From contig CAVUMC010000002.1 of the NCBI GenBank assembly GCA_963742535.1, forward strand, positions 1,798,001 through 1,862,000: a stretch of DNA of 64,000 nucleotides. Reading direction: 5' to 3'. Below are positions 42,415 through 51,352 of the stretch, piece after piece; the first letter of the stretch is position 1; every line of letters starts with the position of its first letter. Both the position numbers and the translations under genes were made by a program. The notes beneath the pieces were generated by a model. The model saw only the letters and a program-made list of their open reading frames with translations, searched no databases and was not told the origin of the DNA. The stretch comes from VRUE01 sp963742535. GTDB taxonomy: Bacteria; Actinomycetota; Thermoleophilia; Solirubrobacterales; 70-9.

Positions 42415-44379
42415 GTGAACCCGTCTGGCGCTGCGCAAGAGACGAATGTGCCCGCGCTCGACCGATTGCGGGCGCTGAGGGACAAGAGGCCTGTTGCCAC
42501 CGCGGCGCTGGCCTACGGCCTGGTCGCGATCGTGGCCTCTTTTGCCGCCTTCTACGCGCTCTTCACGCAGTTTGGCTTTTACGACGACGACGGCACCCTG
42601 CTCGTGGCCCTCCACGCCTTTACCGACGGTCAGGTGCTCTATCGCGACATCTACGCCGCCTACGGCCCCTTCTTCTTCGATGTCTTCGGCGGCATCTTCG
42701 CCCTGACCGGCTGGGCGGTGACCAACGACACCGGTCGCGAGATCGCCGGCGTGACCTGGATCGCGACGAGCGTCGTCTTCGGCATTGGGGCGCAGCGCCT
42801 CACTGGGCGCCTCTCGTTGGGCATCGGCGGGATGGTCGTCGCCTTCTCTGCCTTCAGCGTCGTTGCCGCCGAGCCCACGCATCCGCAGGTGGTGATCGGG
42901 CCGCTGCTAGCCGCGGTCGTCCTTCTCGTCTCATTCGAGCCAGGACGGCGAGCGTTGTGGCTCGGCGCCGCCGTCGGCGCGTTGCTTGGCTGCTTGGTCC
43001 TGACCAAGGTCAACGTCGGCGCCTATGCCGTCGGCGCGCTGGTGCTTGCCGCGATTCTCACCTGGTGGCCGCTGTGGCGCTGGCGCTGGCTGCGTTGGAT
43101 CGCGATCGTGGGGCTGGTCGCCCTTCCCTTCCTGATCATGTATCCGGACCTGCGACAGGAATGGGTGCGCGAACTCGCCGCGCTCGAGCTGCTCTCCCTG
43201 GGCGCGATCGCGATCGCTTCGTTCTCAGCTCGGCCACCGGCGGGCGAGCGCGAGCCAGCCCTGGGGCGGTGGTTGCTCGGTGCCCTCTGCGGCGCCCTCG
43301 TTGCCATGGTCCTGATCCTGGGACTGCTGGTGCTGACGGGGCCGACGCCGTCGGAGGCGTATCAGGGCATCGTCGGTCAGGCGCTGAAGCTGCGCGAATC
43401 CCTGATGGTCCCCCTGGAAACACCGGGAGCGGCGATCGACTGGGGAATCTTCGCGGTCCTGATCGCCGCCCTTTCGCTCTGGTTGCGCCAGGGGCGCGGC
43501 GGCAGTCCAGCCTGGCCCGGCCTCTTGCGCGTCGCGGCGGGGCTGGTTATCTGGTTTACGGTGGCGTCCACGGCGCCGTTCTCGATCGGTCCTTCCGGCA
43601 ACTTCATCGCCCTGCCGATGACCCTCGCCTGGGTGGCGGCGCTGGCGCCGATGGGGAGCAGCGAGCGCCCGTACCGTCGCTTTGCCCGCGTCTTCCTGCC
43701 GCTGCTCGCGGTGACGCAGACGCTGCAGGTCTACCCGGTCGCGGGCAGCCAGGTCCGCATCTCTTCGCTGGCCTTCGTCGCCGTCGGCGCAATCTGTCTC
43801 GCCGACGGCATCGGGCAGCTGCGGGCCTGGAGCGCCGCCAAGGGGTGGGAGTCGATTCGGTTCGAGGTCACCGGCGGTGCCGTCGCCCTGGCGATCGCCG
43901 CGATCCTCGGCTTCCACGCCGTTCTCTCGCCCGCGGTCAGCGGCATGGTCACCTACACCGACCGCACCTCACTCCCCCTTCGCGGTGGTCACCTGCTGCG
44001 CCTCGAAGCTCCGCACGGGGAAGAGCTGACCGAAGTCGTCCAGCTGCTCAAACAGCATCGCTGCACGACGTTCATCGGCTTCCCCAACGTCAACAGCCTC
44101 TACCTCTTCTCCGAAATCGAGCCGCCGAAGCCGAACGCCCCTGGCGCCTGGCCGATCCTCCTCCCCGACGATCAGCAGCAGCAGGTTGTCGATCAGATGC
44201 GCGCCTCGCCGCGGCCCTGCGTGATTCGCGACGACAGCCTCGCCGAAACGGCTTGGCTGCACGGCAAGCCGTTTGACCAGATCGGGCCCCTGGCCGACTA
44301 CATCTTCAACGACTTCGAAACCGCCAAGACGGTCGGCGAGTTCGAATTCCAGCTGCCGAAGCAGCCCGCCTCGGGCTGA
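42415..44379 (+). CDS. Multi-spanning membrane protein, GT-C-like
   Basis: 654 aa with about 12 hydrophobic helices, then a soluble 120-residue C-terminus. The first external loop reads FGFYDDDGTLLVALHAF, then GQVLYRDIYAAYGPFFFDVFGG: an acidic motif plus a YGP motif as in GT-C/PMT-like glycosyltransferases and like the frameshifted gene at 23288. A lipid-linked sugar donor is inferred from topology and neighbours. The start is uncertain: GTG 42415 is used here, GTG 42448 and ATG 42382 are alternatives. Confidence 0.65.
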   Translation: MNPSGAAQETNVPALDRLRALRDKRPVATAALAYGLVAIVASFAAFYALFTQFGFYDDDGTLLVALHAFTDGQVLYRDIYAAYGPFFFDVFGGIFALTGWAVTNDTGREIAGVTWIATSVVFGIGAQRLTGRLSLGIGGMVVAFSAFSVVAAEPTHPQVVIGPLLAAVVLLVSFEPGRRALWLGAAVGALLGCLVLTKVNVGAYAVGALVLAAILTWWPLWRWRWLRWIAIVGLVALPFLIMYPDLRQEWVRELAALELLSLGAIAIASFSARPPAGEREPALGRWLLGALCGALVAMVLILGLLVLTGPTPSEAYQGIVGQALKLRESLMVPLETPGAAIDWGIFAVLIAALSLWLRQGRGGSPAWPGLLRVAAGLVIWFTVASTAPFSIGPSGNFIALPMTLAWVAALAPMGSSERPYRRFARVFLPLLAVTQTLQVYPVAGSQVRISSLAFVAVGAICLADGIGQLRAWSAAKGWESIRFEVTGGAVALAIAAILGFHAVLSPAVSGMVTYTDRTSLPLRGGHLLRLEAPHGEELTEVVQLLKQHRCTTFIGFPNVNSLYLFSEIEPPKPNAPGAWPILLPDDQQQQVVDQMRASPRPCVIRDDSLAETAWLHGKPFDQIGPLADYIFNDFETAKTVGEFEFQLPKQPASG

Positions 44380-44394
44380 ACGCGGGCGCCGGCC

Positions 44395-45402
44395 TCAGCC
44401 GCGGGCGCCGGAGGTGCTGCGCTCGACCTGATCGCTGACCCAGGCGTAGGTCTTCGCCAGGCCCTCGCGCAGCGATATCGACGGTTCCCATCCGTAGGTC
44501 TGCTGGATCAGCGTGTTGTCGGAGTTGCGCCCGCGCACGCCCTGGGGGGCATCGAGCTTGTAGCTGCGCTCGAGCTCCACCCCGGCGATGCCCTCGACGA
44601 TGTCGACCAGGCCGTTGATCGTGACCAGCTCGGAGCTGCCGAGGTTGATCGGCTCGACCCGTGGGCCATCGGCGATCATCTGCGAGCCCTGCACGCAATC
44701 GTCGATGTACATGAAGCTGCGCGTCTGCTTGCCGTCGCCCCAAATCTCGATCTCGTGCTTGCCGGTCAGCGACGCTTCGGCAACCTTGCGGCAGATCGCC
44801 GCCGGCGCCTTCTCACGGCCGCCGGTCCAGGTCCCCTCCGGGCCGTAGACGTTGTGGTAGCGCGCCACCCGGGTCTCCATGCCGAAGTCCTCCATGAAGT
44901 GGCGGCACATGCGCTCGCTGAAGAGCTTCTCCCAGCCGTAGCCGTCCTCGGGCATCGCCGGGTAGGCGTCGGCCTCGCGCAGGGCGGGAACCTCGGGGGT
45001 CTCTTGCTTCTCGGCGGCGTAGACGCAGGCTGAAGAGGAGTAGAAAAAGCGCTCGACGCTGGCATCGCGGGCGGCGATCAGAACGTGAGTCGAGGGCAGC
45101 ACCGAGAGCATGCAGAGCGCCTTGTTGCCCTCGATGAAGCCCATGCCGCCCATGTCGGCGGCCAGGTTGTAGACCTCGCCAACGCCATCGACGGCCTCCG
45201 TCGCCGCCTCCAGCAGGGAGACGTCGAGGACGCGATTGTCGGCTCCCTCGAAGACCTGGTGCCACTCCTCGAGCGGCTTGCAGTCGACCGACCGCACCTC
45301 GCGGCCCTGCTGCAAGAGCTCGCCGACGAGGTGGCCGCCGATGAAGCCGCCGCCACCGGTTACGAGGACGCTTCCCGGATTCGAATCGCTCATGGGCGGC
45401 AT
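44395..45402 (-). CDS. GDP-mannose 3,5-epimerase-like NAD-dependent epimerase
   Basis: 335 aa (ATG 45402, or 45393). Extended SDR with VTGGGGFIGGHLV, the signature EVYNLAADMGGMGFIEGN, FFYSSSACVYAAEKQ, DGYGWEKLFSERMC (YxxxK), RYHNVYGPEGTWTGGREKAPAA and GKQTRSFMYIDDCV. The NLAADMGGMGFI and SSACVYP-like segments are hallmarks of plant-type GDP-mannose 3,5-epimerase, which makes GDP-L-galactose. That product would supply L-galactose or a derivative to the glycan. It converges on the GT-C-like gene (15-base gap). Confidence 0.82.
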   Translation of the reverse strand: MPPMSDSNPGSVLVTGGGGFIGGHLVGELLQQGREVRSVDCKPLEEWHQVFEGADNRVLDVSLLEAATEAVDGVGEVYNLAADMGGMGFIEGNKALCMLSVLPSTHVLIAARDASVERFFYSSSACVYAAEKQETPEVPALREADAYPAMPEDGYGWEKLFSERMCRHFMEDFGMETRVARYHNVYGPEGTWTGGREKAPAAICRKVAEASLTGKHEIEIWGDGKQTRSFMYIDDCVQGSQMIADGPRVEPINLGSSELVTINGLVDIVEGIAGVELERSYKLDAPQGVRGRNSDNTLIQQTYGWEPSISLREGLAKTYAWVSDQVERSTSGARG

Positions 45403-45450
45403 CTTAGGCGGAAGCCCGGCTCGTCCTTCTGTCTAGTCGCGTTGCCGCTG

Positions 45451-45478
45451 TTGAAGCCAAAAACGAGATACATAAAAA
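45451..45478 (+). promoter_or_regulatory. Possible sigma-70-type promoter for the GH-lectin unit
   Basis: TTGAAG (45451-45456) and TAAAAA (45473-45478) are separated by 16 bases in a conspicuously AT-rich stretch (45451-45500) between the divergent epimerase and GH-lectin genes. Each box matches four or five of six consensus bases. Transcription would run into the gene at 45546. Confidence 0.35.
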
Positions 45479-45545
45479 ATTTCCCGTTTATTTTGCTAGT
45501 TTGCCCGACGCCGCAAAGGATCTCGTCTACTCAGGAGGATTAGGA

Positions 45546-48479
45546 ATGAAGGGTCGTTGGGGGCTGTCTCGCGTCGCGTCGGCGGTTCTCGCCTTGGCGG
45601 GGGTGATGTTCGTCTTCGCCGGCCCGCCGCCGCAGGCAAAGGCCCTGCCCCCTTACTTCCGAGGCATGACCGTCAGTTCCGAATACTGGCCCTTCGACAA
45701 CAACTGGGAAGGCATCGAACACACCGGCTCGGCAATGACGCGGATGCAGTTCAACTGGCAGACGGTCGCCGAAAAAGGCTGGGCCAACACCTACGACGTG
45801 TGGGTGAAAAAGGCCGTTATGCACGGCCAGCAGATACTGCCTTACTTCTACGGGCGAAAAACCGCCACCAACAACTCAAGGTACTACCTCGAATCGGAAT
45901 GGGCTGAATTCGAGTCGGTCTTCGTCCAAGAAGCCGTCAAGCGCTATGGCTTCAACGGGAAATTCTGGAGCGAAAACCCCAGTGTGCCCTACCGGCCGAT
46001 ATGGGTTTGGGAGGTATGGAACGAGGAGAACGCCGCCGGCAATAGTCCCAGCGGTGAAGCCAGCGGCAAAACGTACGCAAAGTTCCTGAAAGCAACCGAC
46101 GAAGCGATTCGCTCCGCTCAGAATCAGATCGAACCGAATCCGCACTCCACGTTGGTGCTGTTCGGCGGCCTCTATCAGCCCGACCACGGCATCTCGGTAT
46201 CGACATACCTGGAAGAAGCGAAAAACTCCGGCGCTTCGGTCAGCGCTCACTTCGACGGCCTTGCGATCCACCCGTATGGGTTCGGCAAAACCGGCGGGGC
46301 CAAAACTGAAAGCGAACGCCTCGGCAGCCTGCAGGAAAACGTCAACGAAGCTCGCTCGGCGTTGACCGCACTCTGCGCAGCCTGCTCGAGCAAGACCCTG
46401 TGGATAACCGAGTTCGGTTGGGGAGTCGCCGGCACAGGCAACGTAGTGAAGAGCGCCAAGGAACAGAGCAACCTGCTCTTCAAAGCCTACGACTGGCTGC
46501 AGGGCGCCAGCGCAGCGCTCAAGATCGAATACGCGGCCTGGTACCTGCAGCGCGACAGGGGCGGCAGCAACTGGGACGACTCAGCCGGCCTGCGAGATGT
46601 GAGCGGTGCCTACCGCTCGTCGTGGTTCGCCTACGAGGGGATCACCGGAGCGCCGAAATGGCCTGCGGACGTTGCCCCCGCCTGGCCCGCCGACAACCTG
46701 AGCGGTGAAATCACCGGCGACCCCGGGATCGACTCGTGGGGCCCGGAAACCGTCGATGTCTGGGTCCGGGCGACGGACGGCAGCCTGCAGCACAAGTTCC
46801 TCGCCGGTGGCAACTGGAGCAATTGGGAACTGGTGCCGGGCAGCCAGGGCAAACTCGCCGGCGGCCCGAGCGCGGTCTCCTGGGCGCCTGGCAGGCACGA
46901 CATCGTCGCTCGCGGGACCGGCAACCAAGTGCTGCACTGGTCCTGGGATGCCTCCGATCCCAAATGGTATTTCGACGAAGCTCTGGGGAGTCCCGAAGGA
47001 AAAGGCATCGTCGGCGACCCGGCGATCTCATCCTGGGGGAAAAATCGCCTGGACCTTTTCGCTCAGGGTTCAAACGGTCATCTCTGGCATCGCTGGCGCA
47101 ACAGCACGGGCTGGGGGAACTGGGAACAGCTTCCCGGCGCCACCCTCGTCGGGGGTCCCAGCGCGGTCTCTTGGGGGCCGGGGAGAATGGACGTGGTCGC
47201 CCGCGGTTCAGGCGACAAATTGCTGCACTGGTCCTGGGACGAAAGCGAATCGATCTGGTACTTCGATGAATCGCTGGGTGGCGGGGTGAGCGCTGATCCT
47301 GCGATCTCCTCTCGCGGAGTCGGCAAGCTCGACATCTTCGCCCGCGACGAGGACTACCACCTCATGCATCGCAGCTATGACGCCGCATATGGCGGCTGGT
47401 CCGCGACCGAAAGCCTCGGCGGCGAATTCCTCACCGGCGGGGCAGCGGCGGTCTCGTGGGGCGGGGACCGGGTCGACGTCGTCGCTCGTGCCAACGACGA
47501 CAGCGTCTACCACATGTACAAGAACGTGCCGTCTCGCTACGTGCTCGGTACGAGCAACGGCACCGGTATCTCCAGCCGCAGCACAGTGCTCAGCGGTATG
47601 GACAGATCGCGTGCAATGGCGATGGGCGACGTCAACGGCGACGGGAAGGCAGACGTGGTCTCGGTCGAGCGCGAAAGCAGCGGCAAAGCTCGCTACCAGC
47701 TGGGAACGAGCAACGGCTCCGGCTTTGTCTGGAGCTCCACGAGCCTGACCGGGATGTCCGAACCGGTTCAGTTGGCGATGGGCGACGTCAACGGTGACGG
47801 CAAGGACGACATCGTCGCGGTCGAGCCCGACGGCAGCGGCACCTACCGCTACATGTTCGGCGCCAGCAAAGGCTCCGATTTCTCCTGGAACTTCACCAAC
47901 CTGACAAAAATGTCACTGCCCACACAGATCGCCCTCGGCGATGTCAACGGTGACGGCAAGGACGACATCGTCGCCACCGAGAAATCGGGCAGCTCCTACA
48001 ACTACATGTTGGGGATCAGCAACGGCACGAACTTTGCCTGGAGCTCCACCAACCTGACCGGGTACTGGACGCCGTACCAGCTTGCGCTGGGCGACGTCAA
48101 CAAAGACGGCCTCGCCGACATCATCGCGGTCGAGGCGACGAGCAACAATCCCAGCCTCGGCACGTACGAGTACAAGGTCGGGCTGCGCAGCGGCTCCAAC
48201 TTCCTTTGGAAAGCCACCAACCTGACCGGAATGTGGAAGCCCTATTGGATGCGAGTGGGAGACGTCAACAAAGACGGCTATCCGGACATCGTCTCGGTCG
48301 AGGCTAAAAACAACGATCCCGGTACGGGTCAATACGAAGCGCACTTTGGGCTCGGCGCTGGCTCCACCACCTTCGGCTGGAGCACCGTGCTCACCAAATT
48401 GGCCCCCCAGGTGCAGTTCGGCGTCGGCGACGTCACCGGTGACGGTAAGGCGGATGTCATCTCAGTTGAGTTCGAATAA
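45546..48479 (+). CDS. Secreted glycoside hydrolase fused to a PLL-like lectin propeller and FG-GAP/VCBS calcium repeats
   Basis: 977 aa; the ATG at 45546 has AGGAGG seven bases upstream. Signal peptide 1-33 (ending AKA). Residues about 36-380 are a clan-A TIM barrel with acid/base Glu in WEVWNEENAA (near 158) and nucleophile Glu in WITEFGWGV (near 287), like the 36.3-kb hydrolase. Residues about 390-655 hold six lectin-like repeats of the form R-x-D-V-V-A-R-G (for example GRHDIVARGTGN, GRMDVVARGSGD). Residues about 690-977 hold six DVNGDGKADVV-type calcium-binding repeats. It probably binds and cuts a surface glycan outside the cell. Base composition is lower in GC than the flanking genes. 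Confidence 0.8.
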   Translation: MKGRWGLSRVASAVLALAGVMFVFAGPPPQAKALPPYFRGMTVSSEYWPFDNNWEGIEHTGSAMTRMQFNWQTVAEKGWANTYDVWVKKAVMHGQQILPYFYGRKTATNNSRYYLESEWAEFESVFVQEAVKRYGFNGKFWSENPSVPYRPIWVWEVWNEENAAGNSPSGEASGKTYAKFLKATDEAIRSAQNQIEPNPHSTLVLFGGLYQPDHGISVSTYLEEAKNSGASVSAHFDGLAIHPYGFGKTGGAKTESERLGSLQENVNEARSALTALCAACSSKTLWITEFGWGVAGTGNVVKSAKEQSNLLFKAYDWLQGASAALKIEYAAWYLQRDRGGSNWDDSAGLRDVSGAYRSSWFAYEGITGAPKWPADVAPAWPADNLSGEITGDPGIDSWGPETVDVWVRATDGSLQHKFLAGGNWSNWELVPGSQGKLAGGPSAVSWAPGRHDIVARGTGNQVLHWSWDASDPKWYFDEALGSPEGKGIVGDPAISSWGKNRLDLFAQGSNGHLWHRWRNSTGWGNWEQLPGATLVGGPSAVSWGPGRMDVVARGSGDKLLHWSWDESESIWYFDESLGGGVSADPAISSRGVGKLDIFARDEDYHLMHRSYDAAYGGWSATESLGGEFLTGGAAAVSWGGDRVDVVARANDDSVYHMYKNVPSRYVLGTSNGTGISSRSTVLSGMDRSRAMAMGDVNGDGKADVVSVERESSGKARYQLGTSNGSGFVWSSTSLTGMSEPVQLAMGDVNGDGKDDIVAVEPDGSGTYRYMFGASKGSDFSWNFTNLTKMSLPTQIALGDVNGDGKDDIVATEKSGSSYNYMLGISNGTNFAWSSTNLTGYWTPYQLALGDVNKDGLADIIAVEATSNNPSLGTYEYKVGLRSGSNFLWKATNLTGMWKPYWMRVGDVNKDGYPDIVSVEAKNNDPGTGQYEAHFGLGAGSTTFGWSTVLTKLAPQVQFGVGDVTGDGKADVISVEFE

Positions 48480-48529
48480 ACATGCAGTCAGAACGTCTGT
48501 CGATGACAAACGATGAAAGAGGTCAGCAT

Positions 48530-49762
48530 GTGACGCATGATTGGACGCACCCAAATGTCCGGGCCGCACGGGTGGCGGCATCCGCAGCCTTGTGCTTGGC
48601 GCTTTATTTGTTGGTGTTTTCGTCTTCCGCTAAAGCTGAAGAACACCAGTTCTGTAGTGGCAAAACACTGCCGGTGCTCTCCGGGGGTGGAGTCTGCACT
48701 GATTCCACCAGCAGATGGATCACCGCCGTATACGGGACTGGCACTGAACCAACATGCGTAGGCGCTTGGGAAGGCCCGTACAGCTGCACAAAAAAATCAA
48801 ACCAGGGCATATTCGTCGGATCTCCGACTTTCGATGGCTCGACTCAGTACAAAGCCATGCTCTACAACGACAGCCCGAATCCTGACAAAGTGTATGGAAC
48901 GGTTTGGTCAAATCCGAGCGGGCCATCATCTCCCCCTCAACCCCCGGCCCCGTCGTGGCATATCTCCAACCTGGGCGGAACGACGGAATCCGCCCCCGAC
49001 GTTTCCACCTGGGGCCCCAACCGGGTCGATGTCTGGTTGAAAGGGACCGATAAAGCCCTCTGGCACAAGTGGTGGGACGGGAAAAGCTGGAGCGGCTGGG
49101 AGAGCCTGGGTGGGACTCTTGCCTCCGGGCCTGGCGCCGTCTCATGGGGAAGCAACCGCATAGATGTGGTTGCGCGGTCTACCGAAAACACGGTTCTGCA
49201 CTGGTGGTGGGATGGAAGCTCATGGCACAACGAGAGCCTCGGCGGAAGCATCACCGATGATCCCGATATCTCGTCGTGGGGACCAGGCCGCTTGGATGTC
49301 TGGGGTCGTGCGGCCAACGGCTCTATTGCCCACAAGTGGTGGGATGGGAAAAAATGGAGCAGCTGGGAGTATTTGGGTGGTGCTGAAGCGATTGTCTCCG
49401 GAGTTGGTGCTGCCGGGACAGGGGGAAGTCGCATAGACGTCGTCGGCAAAGCTCCCAATAAAAGTGTCTTTCACCTATGGTGGAACGGATCGTCTTGGCA
49501 GACCGAGAACCTCGGCGGGGAAATCCAAGATGATCCGGACGTCAGTACCTGGGGCCTGTCCCGGTTTGACATCTGGGCGCGGGGTACGGACAACCTGCTC
49601 TGGCATCGCTGGTGGCCGGGGACGGTCTGGATGCCATGGGAAGCGCAAGAACCGAGCGCGACGTTCTGGTCTTCACCCGGGGCGGTTTCGGCTGGCGACA
49701 ATCTGACCTACGTCGTCGCCCGTGCGCCCGATGACAGCGTCCTGCTTCAGGAATGGCGGTAG
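48530..49762 (+). CDS. Secreted PLL-like lectin propeller protein
   Basis: 410 aa from GTG 48530, which has GAAAGAGG eight bases upstream; ATG 48482, two bases after the previous stop, is an alternative. Signal peptide ends SSAKA. A 100-residue N-terminal Cys-rich domain (FCSGKT, GVCTDS, TCVGAW, YSCTKK) and a Pro-rich linker precede six repeats such as NRVDVWLKGTDKALWHKWWD and NRIDVVARSTENTVLHWWWD. The same repeat is found in the preceding gene, so the two probably bind the same sugar. It has no catalytic domain. Second gene of the unit. Confidence 0.75.
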   Translation: MTHDWTHPNVRAARVAASAALCLALYLLVFSSSAKAEEHQFCSGKTLPVLSGGGVCTDSTSRWITAVYGTGTEPTCVGAWEGPYSCTKKSNQGIFVGSPTFDGSTQYKAMLYNDSPNPDKVYGTVWSNPSGPSSPPQPPAPSWHISNLGGTTESAPDVSTWGPNRVDVWLKGTDKALWHKWWDGKSWSGWESLGGTLASGPGAVSWGSNRIDVVARSTENTVLHWWWDGSSWHNESLGGSITDDPDISSWGPGRLDVWGRAANGSIAHKWWDGKKWSSWEYLGGAEAIVSGVGAAGTGGSRIDVVGKAPNKSVFHLWWNGSSWQTENLGGEIQDDPDVSTWGLSRFDIWARGTDNLLWHRWWPGTVWMPWEAQEPSATFWSSPGAVSAGDNLTYVVARAPDDSVLLQEWR

Positions 49763-49786
49763 GAGGACTTTCGGTCTAGAAGTTCA

Positions 49787-50446
49787 ATGCGCGCTTTTCA
49801 CTCAGTGGTGATCGCCGTGCTGTGTGCGGTGGCTCTGAGTCTTCTCTCTTGTGGCCCAAAGGACGAATCGTCCGGCGGAAGAGAGGCTCAGAGCCACAGT
49901 ATTTCTGCGCTGCGCGCTGCACTGATCCGCCGCGGTGAACGGGAAATGCCAACCCATCCTGTGAACCCACTTTCGGGCCTTGGGCAAAAGTTGAGCATGC
50001 CGCCGCAGCTTCGTCGACTGGCTGATTCGACACTGAGTGGGACGGATGGAATGTCTTTGAATTTCGACGCATCGAGGTTTTTGAAAACGTCGAGGGGGGT
50101 CGCCGTCTGGTTGGTGGGCGGCAAAGCCGTCACCTGCATTTTCACCAGTGACGTGTCCGCTGGGGGATGCGACACCACGGCGCGCTTCATGGCTTCGGGG
50201 CTCTCCCTGGGATTGGGCTTTTCCGAGGACGGGGCCCTGAAAAGGCCAAGCCGATTTCTCCTGGTCGCTGTATCGCCGGCATGGGCACGTTCGGCAAGGT
50301 TGCGTCTTGGCGGTCGGGATGAGGTCGTACCGGTTCAGAGGAGAACCGTCGTGGCTCGAGCGGGACAGCCTGTCTCCCTGTCTGGGTTTGCCAGAGGCAC
50401 TCCGTCGCCGGAGTCGATGTCAGGTGCCGTGCCGGCGACGCCGTAG
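49787..50446 (+). CDS. Lipoprotein of unknown function
   Basis: 219 aa with a lipoprotein signal peptide; the lipobox LLSC puts the lipidated Cys at residue 22, followed by a Gly/Ser linker and then a region with no motif I recognise. A second Cys pair (TCIF, GGCD) may form a disulfide. It follows the lectin gene by 24 bases, with an AGGAGG at 49761-49766 that is too far from this ATG to serve it well. Its end overlaps the convergent glycosyltransferase by 27 bases. Third gene of the low-GC unit. Confidence 0.65.
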   Translation: MRAFHSVVIAVLCAVALSLLSCGPKDESSGGREAQSHSISALRAALIRRGEREMPTHPVNPLSGLGQKLSMPPQLRRLADSTLSGTDGMSLNFDASRFLKTSRGVAVWLVGGKAVTCIFTSDVSAGGCDTTARFMASGLSLGLGFSEDGALKRPSRFLLVAVSPAWARSARLRLGGRDEVVPVQRRTVVARAGQPVSLSGFARGTPSPESMSGAVPATP

Positions 50447-51352
50447 GGCGAGGGCCTCGCGCAGCGAGATGTCCAGCAGCCCCTCGGCGGGCGGCGTGCG
50501 GCGGGGCACGTCGCGTCCGCCCTGCCAACCGCGCAGGCGGCCGCGGGCGCCGCGCAGGGTGCGCTCTGACAGCAGCTGGCCGGCGCAGATCGCCGCCTCG
50601 GCGACGAGTGCGCGGGCGAGTAGGGCGGGGCGGCCGGTGTAGCCGTAGGTGCGCAGCATGTAGCCGCGGCTCCAGCCGGTCATCTCGTACTTCGCTCCCG
50701 AGCGCGCGCCCATCGTTTCCGAGTAGGCGTGGACGCCTAGGGCGCTCGGGGCGAGACGGCACTTCGCCCCCTCCGCGCGCAGGCGCAGGGCGAGGTCGAG
50801 GTCCTCGTAGTAGAGGAACATCCGCTCGTCGAAGCCGCCGACCGCCTCGAACGCCTCACGGCTGTAGAGGGCGGCTCCGCCGGTCGGCCCGAGTGGGTCC
50901 GGCGCCGCGGCGAGTTTCGTCACCGGCTCGCCGTTGAGGTAGTCGAACCCGAGCAGGGTGTTGTCGGCGACCACCCCGGCGGAGTCGATCAGGTTTGGAT
51001 CGCGTTCGCTGACCAGCACCGCCGCCACCATCTCCGTGTCGCGCGCGCCCTCGACCAAGCCGTCGATGAACCCGGGCTCGACCGTGACGTCGTCGTTGAG
51101 CAGGATCACCGGGTCTCCCGGCTCCTCGCGCACGGCGCGGTTGAGGGCGGCGCCGAAGCCAAGGTTCTCGCCGAACTCGGCCGCTCGCACCCAGGGGAAG
51201 CGCTCACGGGCGAGGCGCCCGCCCGCTCCGTCCTCGCTGTTGTCGGCGATCACCACCTCCGGCCGCGTCTCCTGCTGTTCGAGCGCCACCAGGGTGCGGG
51301 CGAGGCGATCGCCGGCGCGCAAGGTGGGGATGTAGACCGTCGGCGTCGACAT
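50420..51352 (-). CDS. GT2 glycosyltransferase (rhamnosyltransferase-like)
   Basis: 310 aa GT-A enzyme: YIPTLRAGDRLARTL, VIADNSEDG, ENLGFGAALNRAV, the LLNDDV metal loop, a GGAALYSREAFEAVGGFDERMFLYYEDLDLALRL acceptor-site segment. The G-F-G-A-A-N-R and F-D-E-x-F-x-Y-Y-E-D-x-D motifs are those of WbbL-type rhamnosyltransferases using dTDP-rhamnose, which the rmlADBC genes supply. Last gene of the six-gene minus-strand operon 57965-50420; it abuts the upstream gene. Confidence 0.87.
   Translation of the reverse strand: MSTPTVYIPTLRAGDRLARTLVALEQQETRPEVVIADNSEDGAGGRLARERFPWVRAAEFGENLGFGAALNRAVREEPGDPVILLNDDVTVEPGFIDGLVEGARDTEMVAAVLVSERDPNLIDSAGVVADNTLLGFDYLNGEPVTKLAAAPDPLGPTGGAALYSREAFEAVGGFDERMFLYYEDLDLALRLRAEGAKCRLAPSALGVHAYSETMGARSGAKYEMTGWSRGYMLRTYGYTGRPALLARALVAEAAICAGQLLSERTLRGARGRLRGWQGGRDVPRRTPPAEGLLDISLREALALRRRRHGT

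Noticed and set aside
41613..44276. An 887-codon plus-strand open frame
   Set aside because: It shadows an epimerase on the minus strand and the GT-C-like gene in another frame; its translation is Arg/Ala-rich without motifs.
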